From: Sandarakinorhabdus sp.
Lineage (GTDB): Bacteria > Pseudomonadota > Alphaproteobacteria > Sphingomonadales > Sphingomonadaceae
Length of the DNA stretch: 64,000 nt
Direction of reading: 5' to 3'
Assembly (NCBI GenBank): GCA_020692215.1
Contig: JAIMKW010000001.1
Location: forward strand, 966,442-1,030,441
The number at the start of each line of letters is the position of its first letter. The stretch's first letter is position 1. The translations under genes were made by a program, and so were the position numbers. The notes beneath the pieces are model-generated. The model searched no databases. It was not told the DNA's origin and worked only from the letters and a program-made list of their open reading frames with translations. Positions 52,318-60,605 of this stretch are shown here, in pieces.

Positions 52318-55053
52318 TTGGCGCGAGCGTGGGGAATGGGCAGCCGCTGGTTGGCGACGGCATGCATGCTGCTCGGTTGGACACTCGTTCTTGGCAACGG
52401 CTCCTCCCGTGCGCAGACCATTGATCCGCGTGTGCTGGAAAGCCTTCAGGGGCAGCTTGGGGCCGGGCAGGGATCCCAGGCGAGCCCGCCCGTGCCGCAG
52501 GCGCGCAGCGGCGAAGCGGCTCAGCAGGGTCTGACCGTTCCAGGTGCACGAATCGATACCACTGAGGAACAGGAGGTTCGCCGTGCCGAAGCCCGCAGGC
52601 AGTTGCGCGTGCTGTATGAGCCATCGGAAGTGGAGAAGGACTACCGCCGGCGTTTGAGCGAGCCGGAACTGCGGCAGTTCGGCTATGATTTCTTTCAATC
52701 TGCGCCTGCGCCCACCGGGGTGCGCACAGGGGCGATTGGCGATGATTATGTGCTGGGCGTCGGCGACGAGATTCAGGTCAGCTTCCGTGGTGCCAGCAAC
52801 CGCACAAGCAGCGTTCGCGTTGATCGTGACGGCAGGATCGTGGTGGGGGATTTGCGGCCAATACAGGCCGCCGGCCGTTCGCTGGGCAGCGTTCGTGCGG
52901 AGCTTGCAGCCGAGACACGGCGCACATTGCTGGCAACCGAAGTCTTTGTCTCCGTAGGCGAAGTGCGCGCGATCAGCGTGTTTGTCGGCGGTGAGGTGGC
53001 CCGCCCCGGCCAGTTCAGCCTGACTTCGGTTTCCGATATTGGCACCGCTCTTGCGCAGGCTGGCGGCGTCCGTCGGTCGGGCTCGCTCCGTCAGGTGCGG
53101 GTTGTGCGCGCAGGCGGCGGCACCGTGCTTGTGGATCTCTATGGCCTGCTCGGGATCGGAACGCCTTCGCCGGTTCGCCTGCGCGATGGAGACCGTGTGA
53201 TAGTTCCGGTGATCGGGCCGACGGTTGCCGTCACCGGGTCGGTCGCGCGGCCGGCCATCTATGAGCTGCGCGGCGGTGCGTCGGTTGGATCGGTGGTCGC
53301 CTTTGCTGGCGGCGCAATCCGGCAACGGGGCGGCCAGGTGGTCATCAGCCGCATTGCGGCCGACGGCACGGAATCCTTCGTTCGGGCGCCATCGGCATCG
53401 AGCGCGATATCGCCCGGTGATGCGGTGCAGGTTGTTGGCGGCTCGCCCGGCGGCGCGGTCGGCCGGGTGCAGCTTGCCGGCCATGTCGACAATCCCGGTT
53501 CCCGTCCGCTGGTCTCGGCCGGCACGATCGCCGAGCTGGTCGGCACCCCTGAAGACCTGCGCCCGGACACCTACCGGATGGCTGGTGTTCTGGTCCGTCG
53601 CGATCCTGTGACTGGCTCACGGGTTTTCGAGCTCGTCAATCTGGCGCGGGAGCTGCGCGAGCGTCCATCCATGACGCTGCAGAGCGAGGATCGTCTTTTC
53701 ATCTTCTCACGATCCGACATCGATTTTCTGAACAGCCCGAATGTGCGTCAGATTGTGCTGGGTCAGCCCAATCCGCTGGTAAATTGCAAGCCGCTTGAGC
53801 GGCTTGCAGCGCTGGTGAAGGATACGGAAGCCAATCGCTTCAATGCGGTGACCCGTGGAAACTTCGTGGTAGTGACAGGGCGTGGCGCACGGCTGGGTTC
53901 GGTCGGGGCCGAGCTGGGGCAGGGCGGTTCGCGCGATGCCATGGCAAGCGCCGAACGCCGGGATATTGACGGCAGAATTGAGGGTAGGGACGGCCGCGAG
54001 GATCCTCTTTGCCCGAGCATATTCGAGCAGGAACCGGATCTTGTGCCCGTTCTTCTCGAGCATTCGATCAGCGTTGGCGGCGCGGTCAGGCGGCCGGGCG
54101 CCTACCCGGTTGGTGGCCGGGTGTCTGCGCGGGATATGGCGATGGTGGCCGAGGGGCTTGTGTCCGGGGCGACTGATCTGGTCCTTGACATCAATCGTGT
54201 TCATGCCGGGCCGTCGGAGCGAATCCAGGCAGAGGCGACAGGTGCCATGCTGTCTCTGACCGAGCTTGGTGCCGGTGATGATATCCGTTTCAATGCCCAG
54301 CAGCCGCTGTTCGAAGGTTCGGGCATCCTGCTTTCGGGTGAAGTTGCAAGGCCCGGTCTTTATGCCATCCGCAAGGGAGAGCGCCTTTCCGAGCTCCTGG
54401 CGAGGGCCGGTGGACTGACGAGCTATGCCTATGCCTACGGGACAGTGTTCACGCGGCGGAGCGTGAAGGAAAGCCAGGAGGAAGGCTTTCGGCGCACTGC
54501 GCGTGAGCTGAACAACAGCCTTCTTGCCATTGCTGCACGCTCTACCGAGACCAGTTCCGACGGCATCACCGGCGCCGCTGCCCTTATCCAGACGCTGGCG
54601 CAGGCCGAAGCGCCCGGCCGGATGGTGGTGGAAGCAGATCCGCGCGTGCTGGAGTTGCGCCCCGATCTCGATACAATTCTGGAGCCGGGTGACAGCATCT
54701 TCGTTCCAAAGCGCCCCAACTATGTTCTGGCGCTTGGTGACGTGAACAATCCGGGTGCGTTGCAGTTCGTGGCGGGCAAGCCAGCGGGAAATTATATCCG
54801 CGAGGCGGGCGGCACCTTGTCGACAGCAGACGATGGCCGCGTGTTCATGGTTCTGCCAAATGGCACGGCGCAGCCCGTGCGGACCGGCGGCTGGGGCGGC
54901 GGGAGCGGTGCCACGCCGCCGCCGGGCACCACCATCATCGTTCCCAAGAATATCGACCCGCTGTACCGCCTGTCCGTGTTCCGCGATATCACGACCATCA
55001 TTGCCCAACTGGCGACTTCAGTGGCGACCGTGGCAGTTCTGGCGACGAACTGA
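52318..55053 (+). CDS. Large SLBB polysaccharide export outer-membrane protein
   Basis: A 911-residue outer-membrane export protein. A signal peptide (residues 1-32) is followed by a variable Gln/Ala-rich stretch. The Poly_export domain starts near 140 (DDYVLGVGDEIQVSFRG), and multiple SLBB domains follow: repeats of VFVGGEVARPGQFSL, VAVTGSVARPAIYEL, VQLAGHVDNPGSRPL, ISVGGAVRRPGAYPV, ILLSGEVARPGLYAI and VLALGDVNNPGALQF. That is about six SLBB units against about two in E. coli Wza (379 residues). The start is TTG 52318 with GGGAG 9 nt upstream; ATG 52336 is the alternative. It should form the export channel and is coupled (TGATG) to the WecA-like gene. Confidence 0.9.
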   Translation: MARAWGMGSRWLATACMLLGWTLVLGNGSSRAQTIDPRVLESLQGQLGAGQGSQASPPVPQARSGEAAQQGLTVPGARIDTTEEQEVRRAEARRQLRVLYEPSEVEKDYRRRLSEPELRQFGYDFFQSAPAPTGVRTGAIGDDYVLGVGDEIQVSFRGASNRTSSVRVDRDGRIVVGDLRPIQAAGRSLGSVRAELAAETRRTLLATEVFVSVGEVRAISVFVGGEVARPGQFSLTSVSDIGTALAQAGGVRRSGSLRQVRVVRAGGGTVLVDLYGLLGIGTPSPVRLRDGDRVIVPVIGPTVAVTGSVARPAIYELRGGASVGSVVAFAGGAIRQRGGQVVISRIAADGTESFVRAPSASSAISPGDAVQVVGGSPGGAVGRVQLAGHVDNPGSRPLVSAGTIAELVGTPEDLRPDTYRMAGVLVRRDPVTGSRVFELVNLARELRERPSMTLQSEDRLFIFSRSDIDFLNSPNVRQIVLGQPNPLVNCKPLERLAALVKDTEANRFNAVTRGNFVVVTGRGARLGSVGAELGQGGSRDAMASAERRDIDGRIEGRDGREDPLCPSIFEQEPDLVPVLLEHSISVGGAVRRPGAYPVGGRVSARDMAMVAEGLVSGATDLVLDINRVHAGPSERIQAEATGAMLSLTELGAGDDIRFNAQQPLFEGSGILLSGEVARPGLYAIRKGERLSELLARAGGLTSYAYAYGTVFTRRSVKESQEEGFRRTARELNNSLLAIAARSTETSSDGITGAAALIQTLAQAEAPGRMVVEADPRVLELRPDLDTILEPGDSIFVPKRPNYVLALGDVNNPGALQFVAGKPAGNYIREAGGTLSTADDGRVFMVLPNGTAQPVRTGGWGGGSGATPPPGTTIIVPKNIDPLYRLSVFRDITTIIAQLATSVATVAVLATN

Positions 55054-56084
55054 TGCTGCTCCCGGTGATCCTCATGGCGTTGAGTGGCGCGTTGATTGCC
55101 TTTGTTGTCGGCATCTTTGCCATGCCCCTTGGCAAGCGGTTCGGTTTGATGGATGAGCCCGATCTTGCTGGAGGGCGCAAGCTCCATGCGGCTGCAACAC
55201 CGCTTGTCGGGGGCCTTGCAGTGGTTTTGGCGGCCATTCTGGGCGCGCTGTTCTTGCTGCAGACGGCTGGAGACGATGTGCAGCCGCGGGTGCTGCTGTG
55301 GTTTGTTTCCACTGTTGCGGGTATGTTCATCGTCGGGACGATGGATGACAAGCTCGAACTGTCTGCATCGACGCGGCTGGCGTTTGCATCGGCTGTGCTG
55401 ATGGCGGCCATTTCGCAGGTGCCTGACTTTGCCGTCAGTTTCCTGCTGTTTTCCGGCCAGAGCGAGCTGGTTCTGATGCAGGGTCTGCTGGGCGTTGGCT
55501 TCACGCTTCTGTGTTTTGTCGGGTTCCTGAATGCGGTGAACATGGCCGACGGCAAGAACGGGCTGGTGATCGGCCAGGCGCTGATCTGGTCGGTCGTCTT
55601 GTTCGTTCGCCTGCCGGCAGCCGCCACACCGTTGATAGCAGCCATCGCAGGTGCCCTTGCCGTGCTGTTTGTGTTCAACATGCGCGGCAAGCTGTTTTTG
55701 GGGGATGGAGGCAGCTATGGTCTGTCTGCTATGTTCGGCCTGCTGGCCATCTATGCATGGAACCAGGGTTTTGCTGACATGCGCGCCGATGATATCGCGC
55801 TGATTTTCGCTGTTCCGGTGTTCGATACGCTGCGCCTTATCGTGCACAGGATGGCGCGCGGGAAGAGCCCGTTCACCCCTGGACGCGACCATCTTCATCA
55901 TTATCTTTACACTCGCTGGGGCTGGCCGGCGCCGCTTGGCTGGGTCTTGGCGCTTGTAGCCATTCCAAACGCGGCCGCCATCCTGATGCCCGGCACGGCC
56001 CTTGTCTGGCTCGGCTTGACCTTTCTTGCCTATCTGGCCCTGCTGTGGGCAGCGACAAACCCGGCGCGCGCCCGCACCGCCTGA
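55053..56084 (+). CDS. WecA-like undecaprenyl-phosphate sugar-1-phosphate transferase
   Basis: A 343-residue polytopic membrane enzyme (about 11 helices) that starts repeat-unit synthesis by loading a sugar-1-phosphate onto undecaprenyl phosphate. Motifs are the metal-binding GTMDD (residues about 90-94), NAVNMADGKNGL, FLGDGGS and the late basic HLHH in RDHLHHYLY. These define the WecA/MraY/Rfe family. The ATG shares a base with the previous stop codon. The sugar is not predictable, but UDP-GlcNAc-type substrates are usual. Confidence 0.92.
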   Translation: MLLPVILMALSGALIAFVVGIFAMPLGKRFGLMDEPDLAGGRKLHAAATPLVGGLAVVLAAILGALFLLQTAGDDVQPRVLLWFVSTVAGMFIVGTMDDKLELSASTRLAFASAVLMAAISQVPDFAVSFLLFSGQSELVLMQGLLGVGFTLLCFVGFLNAVNMADGKNGLVIGQALIWSVVLFVRLPAAATPLIAAIAGALAVLFVFNMRGKLFLGDGGSYGLSAMFGLLAIYAWNQGFADMRADDIALIFAVPVFDTLRLIVHRMARGKSPFTPGRDHLHHYLYTRWGWPAPLGWVLALVAIPNAAAILMPGTALVWLGLTFLAYLALLWAATNPARARTA

Positions 56085-56173
56085 GCCGGGCGTTGATGGC
56101 AACATGGTGAATCGGAGCTGTAAAGGCGCGGGTTGCATGGCAGTGATGTTGAGCCGCCATCTTTCAAAGGGGC

Positions 56174-56202
56174 TTGTCGCACCTGCGTGTTCCCGCTATC
56201 AG
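56174..56202 (+). promoter_or_regulatory. Promoter candidate of tRNA-Gln
   Basis: TTGTCG (56174-56179) and TATCAG (56197-56202) are separated by 17 nt and stand 40 bp before the mature tRNA. Spacing suits a sigma-70-type promoter; the -10 is imperfect. No other convincing pair was seen in the 158-bp gap. Confidence 0.5.
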
Positions 56203-56242
56203 CGCGCCTCCTGATGGGCTTCCAGCCCGCAGCGCCCGGATT

Positions 56243-56316
56243 TGGGGTGTAGCCAAGCGGTAAGGCAGCGGTTTTTGGTACCGCCATCCCAGGTTCGAAT
56301 CCTGGCACCCCAGCCA
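56243..56316 (+). tRNA. tRNA-Gln(UUG)
   Basis: A complete cloverleaf. The acceptor stem is TGGGGTG (56243-56249) with CACCCCA (56306-56312), discriminator G at 56313 and encoded CCA (56314-56316). The anticodon stem GCGGT/ACCGC carries loop TTTTGGT, giving anticodon TTG. The T arm has GGTTCGAATCC. It is the only tRNA seen in the window. Confidence 0.96.
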
Positions 56317-56377
56317 CCGGCGTTTATCCGCTGGAACGCGTTGACCCAGGGCCTGCAGGGCCGCAAAGACGGCAGGC

Positions 56378-57337
56378 ATGGCACTTCCTCCCACCTTTGC
56401 CGATATCCGCATCGCGCACGCCCGCATTGCGCCCCATGTGCATCGCACGCCAATTCTCACATGCAGTGCAATCGATACGTTGGTCGGCGGGCATCTGCTG
56501 TTCAAGTGCGAGAATTTCCAGAGGGCCGGCGCCTTCAAGGCGCGCGGGGCGTTCAACGCCGTTCTTGGCCTGCCCGACGATGTGGCGATGCGCGGGGTGG
56601 TGACCCACAGCAGCGGAAACCATGCCGCAGCTTTGGCGCTTGCAGCGAAAAGCCGGGGGATAGCAGCGCATGTCGTGATGCCGCGCACGGCGCCGGTCCC
56701 CAAGAAGGCCGCAGTTGCCGGCTATGGTGGCCACATCATCGAGTGCGAACCCACGCTGGAAGCGCGCGAAGCAGCAGCGGCAGACCTTGTGGCGCGGACA
56801 GGCGGAACGATGGTGCCGCCGTTCGACAGCAGCGCTGTGGTGGCAGGGCAGGGCACATGCGCAATCGAGCTGATCGAGGATGCGGGAGTGCATCTGGATG
56901 CGATCCTGTGCCCGGTGGGCGGCGGCGGGCTTCTGGCCGGAACCGCGATCGCCACTGCTGCAATCTCGCCAGATACGCTGGTTCTCGCCGCCGAGCCGCT
57001 GGCAGCCGATGACGCAGCCCGAGGGTTCCGCGCCGGGGCGATGCAGCCGCAGGTGCTGCCGGTTGCGACGGTCGCCGATGGCCTGACGACAGCGATGAGC
57101 GACATGACTTTTGGCGTGATGCGGGCGCTGGTTTGGGATGTGCTCACCGTGTCCGAAGAGGCAATCGTGGAGGCGATGCGGCTGATCTGGACGCGCATGA
57201 AGATCATTGTGGAACCAAGCTGCGTTGTGCCGCTTGCTGCACTGCTTGAAGGGCAGTGGGATGCGCGGGGCAAGACCGTCGGGATCATCCTGACGGGCGG
57301 CAATGTCGATCTCGATCGGCTGCCATGGATGCGCTGA
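56378..57337 (+). CDS. Threonine/serine dehydratase or serine racemase-like
   Basis: A 319-residue PLP enzyme of fold type II. The PLP-binding lysine is in AGAFKARGAFNA near residue 53, preceded by LLFKCENFQR, and the glycine-rich phosphate-binding loop is CPVGGGGLLAG near residue 185. A single catalytic domain and no C-terminal ACT domain mean it is unlikely to be the isoleucine-inhibited biosynthetic IlvA. Serine racemase or threonine deaminase activity cannot be told apart from the sequence. It overlaps the MFS gene by 13 bp. Confidence 0.88.
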   Translation: MALPPTFADIRIAHARIAPHVHRTPILTCSAIDTLVGGHLLFKCENFQRAGAFKARGAFNAVLGLPDDVAMRGVVTHSSGNHAAALALAAKSRGIAAHVVMPRTAPVPKKAAVAGYGGHIIECEPTLEAREAAAADLVARTGGTMVPPFDSSAVVAGQGTCAIELIEDAGVHLDAILCPVGGGGLLAGTAIATAAISPDTLVLAAEPLAADDAARGFRAGAMQPQVLPVATVADGLTTAMSDMTFGVMRALVWDVLTVSEEAIVEAMRLIWTRMKIIVEPSCVVPLAALLEGQWDARGKTVGIILTGGNVDLDRLPWMR

Positions 57338-58665
57338 AGGCCGGGGCAGGCAAGAAGGACGCGGGCAGGCTGACCGGCCAGGAAGCGGCCTGGACCCTGA
57401 CGGAAGCTGCGAACGAGCCCTATTTCAATCTTGTCCAACGCTATGTGTTCGCGCCCTATTTTGCTGGAACACTGGCCAGCAGCCAGGCGCATGGTGCAAG
57501 CTTGTGGGGCTTTGCGCTTGGTGCGATCGGGCTGGCGATTGCCATTCTGGCACCGGTGCTTGGATCGATTGCCGATTCCGGATCCCGTCTGAAGCCCTGG
57601 CTCGCCGCTGTCAGCATTGTCGCGCTGTTCGCTGCTGCCAGCCTGTGGTTTGCGGCTCCGGGTGTGTCTTTGTGGCCGGTTCTGATTGCGGTGTTCGTGG
57701 CCGGGATCGCCGTGGAGTTGATGAACCAGTTTGCCAATGCCTTTCTGCCAAATGTCGCCCAGCCCCGCCGCTATGGAATGCTTTCGGGCGTTGCGTTCGG
57801 GCTGTCGCAACTGGCAGGCATCTGTGTGCTTCTCATCATGCTGGCGGTGGGGCGAAACCCGCCCGCATTTCTGGCCGACATCCCCAATGCTGCGGATCGG
57901 CTTGCCGGCCCGATTGCAGCGGTTGCCATTGTTGTGTTCATCGCCCCGTTCCTGCTTCTGGCGCGCGAAGCGGGGGCTGCGCGCAGCGTTTCTGTGCGTG
58001 GCGGGCTGAGGGAGCTCAAGGAAACGCTGAAGGAGGCCTGGGCCGACCGGAACATGCGCTTCTTCCTGATCGGCCGGATGATCTCTGCCGATGGGATGGC
58101 CATCGTGTTCGGGTTCGGGGCGGTGCTGGCGGCGGCCTCGTTCGGCTGGAAGGCTGACAGCCTTGCCGTGTTCGGAATCATCATCACCCTGTTCGGTGCG
58201 ATCGGCGGGTTTCTGGGCGGCTGGCTCGACAGGATCATCGGGGCCAAAAGGCTGATCCTGTGGGGCATAGGCCTTCTGGCTTTCGGGGCGGCATCGGTGC
58301 TGCTGACCGATGAAGCGCGGTTGTTTGGCGTTCCGACCGGTGTGGCGGTGGGCGTTCCGCTTTCCACCCCGCAGGAATGGGGCTTCATGGTGTCGGGCGC
58401 GATCATCGCGGTGGGGGCTGCCTTTTCGCTTTCAGGCATGCGCGCCCTGATGGCCATGCTGGCACCCCGCGGGAAGGTTGCCGCCTATTTCGGGCTCTAT
58501 GCCTTTGTCGGGAAGGCGACGGCCTTTGTGGGGCCATTCCTGGTGGGTCTGATTGCAGCGACAACAGGCAGCGTCCGCCCTGGTATCGGCATTGCCGTGC
58601 TGTTCCTGCTGCTGGGTTTTGCTGCCATCTATGCCGTGCGCTCCCCAAATGCGCGGGTGGCCTGA
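57325..58665 (+). CDS. UMF1-type MFS transporter
   Basis: A 446-residue major facilitator with 12 predicted helices. The N-terminal half carries TEAANEPYFNLVQRYVFAPY and the loop GSIADSGSRLKPW, both typical of the UMF1 (Atg22-like) subfamily. The C-terminal half has GGWLDRIIGAKRLIL and a final FGLYAFVGKATAFVGPFLVG. ATG 57325 lies inside the end of the preceding dehydratase gene, so translation may be coupled. Substrate unknown; amino acid efflux or uptake is a reasonable guess because of the dehydratase. Confidence 0.9.
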   Translation: MDALKAGAGKKDAGRLTGQEAAWTLTEAANEPYFNLVQRYVFAPYFAGTLASSQAHGASLWGFALGAIGLAIAILAPVLGSIADSGSRLKPWLAAVSIVALFAAASLWFAAPGVSLWPVLIAVFVAGIAVELMNQFANAFLPNVAQPRRYGMLSGVAFGLSQLAGICVLLIMLAVGRNPPAFLADIPNAADRLAGPIAAVAIVVFIAPFLLLAREAGAARSVSVRGGLRELKETLKEAWADRNMRFFLIGRMISADGMAIVFGFGAVLAAASFGWKADSLAVFGIIITLFGAIGGFLGGWLDRIIGAKRLILWGIGLLAFGAASVLLTDEARLFGVPTGVAVGVPLSTPQEWGFMVSGAIIAVGAAFSLSGMRALMAMLAPRGKVAAYFGLYAFVGKATAFVGPFLVGLIAATTGSVRPGIGIAVLFLLLGFAAIYAVRSPNARVA

Positions 58666-58706
58666 AGCGCCCATTGCCGCAACATGGCCGCCAGAGGAGA
58701 CGGACC

Positions 58707-60011
58707 ATGGATTTCGCACTGCCCCAGGAGCTTGTTGCCTATCTGGCTGAGCTTGATGCCTTTATCGAAGCCGAGATCAGGCCATTGCAGGCAGCCGACG
58801 ACAATGAGCGCTTCTTCGATCACCGCCGGGAATGGGCGCGGACCGATTTCGAAGCCGGCGGCCTGCCGCGCCACGAATGGGAGCAGCTGCTGCGCGAAGC
58901 CAGCCTGCGTGCCGACAAGGCCGGCCACTGGCGCTTCTCCGCGCCGAAGAAATATGGCGGCAAGGATGGATCAAACCTGTGGATGGCCGTGATCCGCGAT
59001 CGCTTTGCAGCAAAGGGTCTTGGCCTCCACAACGACCTGCAGAATGAACATTCGATCGTCGGCAACTTCCCCTTTGTTGCCATGTTCGAAACCTTCGGCA
59101 CCGAGGCGCAGAAGCAGGAGTTCATCCTGGGTGGTTTTGCGCGCGAGCGAATCGTCGCCTTCGGCCTGACCGAACCCGATCATGGTTCGGACGCGACGCA
59201 CATGGAAACGCGCGCCGTGCGCGAAACGCGCGACGGCGTGGAAGGGTGGCTGATCAATGGCGAGAAGATGTGGACGACGGGCATGCATGTCGCCACCCAC
59301 TGCGCCACCTTCTGCCGCACATCGGGCGCGGATGGTGCTGCACGGGGCATTTCCTGCCTGCTGGTGCCAACAGACACGCCGGGGCTGAAGATCGAGGAAT
59401 ATCTCTGGACCTTCAACATGCCGACAGACCATCCGCGTGTGAGCTTCACCAATGTGTGGGTGCCGGATTCGGCGCTGCTGGGCCCACCGGAAGGCGGGCT
59501 CGCGCTGGCACAGAGCTTCGTGCACCAGAACCGTATCCGGCAGGCCGCCTCTTCGCTGGGAGCAGCGACCTTCTGCGTGGAGGAAAGCGTTCGCTATGCC
59601 CGCCAGCGCAAGCCCTTCGGCAAGCCGCTGTCGGACAACCAGGCGATCCAGTTCCCGCTGGTGGAGCTTGCAACCCAGTGCGAGATGCTGCGCCTGCTGA
59701 TCTACAAGACCGCGTGGGATATGGACCAGATCCCGCACGAGGCGATCGAGCATCAGCTTTCCGACAAGATATCCATGTGCAACTACTGGGCCAACAGGCT
59801 GGTGTGCGAAGCCGCAGACCGGGCGATGCAGGTGCATGGCGGGATCGGATATTCCCGCCACAAGCCGTTCGAGCACATCTTCCGCCATCACCGGCGCTAT
59901 CGGATCACCGAAGGCTCGGAGGAAATCCAGATGCGCAAGGTGGGGGCCTATCTGTTCGGCTATCTCGGCCCCCGGCGGGAGGCGTTCAAGGTCATGCTTG
60001 CCGAAGGTTAG
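58707..60011 (+). CDS. Acyl-CoA dehydrogenase, ACAD10/11-like
   Basis: A 434-residue dehydrogenase with the long ACAD10/11 pattern (FALPQELVAYLAELDAFIEA at the start, APKKYGGKDGSNLW, HNDLQNEHSIVGNFP, AFGLTEPDHGSDATHMETRA). The catalytic glutamate position is in RITEGSEEIQM near residue 412. ATG 58707 has AGAGGAGA 7 nt upstream; an upstream frame extends back into the MFS gene. Convergent with leuD at a 9-bp gap. The substrate is unknown; ACAD11-like enzymes are linked to 4-hydroxy acyl or other modified acyl-CoA catabolism in other organisms. Confidence 0.88.
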   Translation: MDFALPQELVAYLAELDAFIEAEIRPLQAADDNERFFDHRREWARTDFEAGGLPRHEWEQLLREASLRADKAGHWRFSAPKKYGGKDGSNLWMAVIRDRFAAKGLGLHNDLQNEHSIVGNFPFVAMFETFGTEAQKQEFILGGFARERIVAFGLTEPDHGSDATHMETRAVRETRDGVEGWLINGEKMWTTGMHVATHCATFCRTSGADGAARGISCLLVPTDTPGLKIEEYLWTFNMPTDHPRVSFTNVWVPDSALLGPPEGGLALAQSFVHQNRIRQAASSLGAATFCVEESVRYARQRKPFGKPLSDNQAIQFPLVELATQCEMLRLLIYKTAWDMDQIPHEAIEHQLSDKISMCNYWANRLVCEAADRAMQVHGGIGYSRHKPFEHIFRHHRRYRITEGSEEIQMRKVGAYLFGYLGPRREAFKVMLAEG

Positions 60012-60020
60012 CGACCCTGA

Positions 60021-60605
60021 TCAGGCCGCGATCCAGGCCCAGGGGCGGGCCTGGCGGTCTGCCGCCTGCCACGCCGCGATGGTTTCTGCGTGCTTCAGCG
60101 TCAGCGCTATGGGGTCGAGCCCTTCCAGCAGCATCTGGCGCGCTTCTGCGGGCAGGGTGAAGGCGTGGCCGTTGACTGTCATGGCCTCCAGATCGAGTGT
60201 GACTGGGTTTTCCAGCGCGGCGATCGTCGCAGCCGGCAGTTGCACCGGGGCGATCCCGTTGCGCACGCAATTGCCGAAGAAGATCGGATTGAAGCTGGGG
60301 GCCACGATGGCGCGGATACCCCATTCGGCAAGCGCCCAGGCGGCGTGTTCGCGGCTCGATCCGCAGCCGACATTGGCGCCTGTCAGCAGGATCCGGGCGG
60401 ATGCAAATTCCGGCTTGTTCAGGATGAAGTCGGGGTTCGGGTCCCGTGTTCCCGGCTGGTAGCGCCAGTTGGCAAACAGGCCATCGGCGAGCCCGGTCTT
60501 GCCCGTCGTCTTCATCTCGCGCGAGGGGATGATGATATCGGTGTCGATATTGTCGACGAGCAGCGGGGCGGCGATTGCGGCGAGGCGAACGAGGGGTTCA
60601 GGCAT
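60021..60605 (-). CDS. leuD: 3-isopropylmalate dehydratase small subunit (LeuD family)
   Basis: A 194-residue aconitase-family swivel domain. Family features are DNIDTDIIIPSREMKTTGKT (E. coli LeuD has a KQFLQKV-type segment here), PNPDFILNKPEF, GCGSSREHAAWAL and GLDPIALTLKH near the end. The ATG lies 8 bp inside the end of leuC (ATGCCTGA overlap), so the two subunits are made together. It is not next to leuB or leuA, so the partner pathway could be leucine synthesis or an analogous hydratase reaction. Confidence 0.88.
   Translation of the reverse strand: MPEPLVRLAAIAAPLLVDNIDTDIIIPSREMKTTGKTGLADGLFANWRYQPGTRDPNPDFILNKPEFASARILLTGANVGCGSSREHAAWALAEWGIRAIVAPSFNPIFFGNCVRNGIAPVQLPAATIAALENPVTLDLEAMTVNGHAFTLPAEARQMLLEGLDPIALTLKHAETIAAWQAADRQARPWAWIAA

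Noticed and set aside
56243..56316. tRNA-associated integration site (attachment site)
   Set aside because: No integrase and no repeat of the tRNA 3' end were seen in the window.
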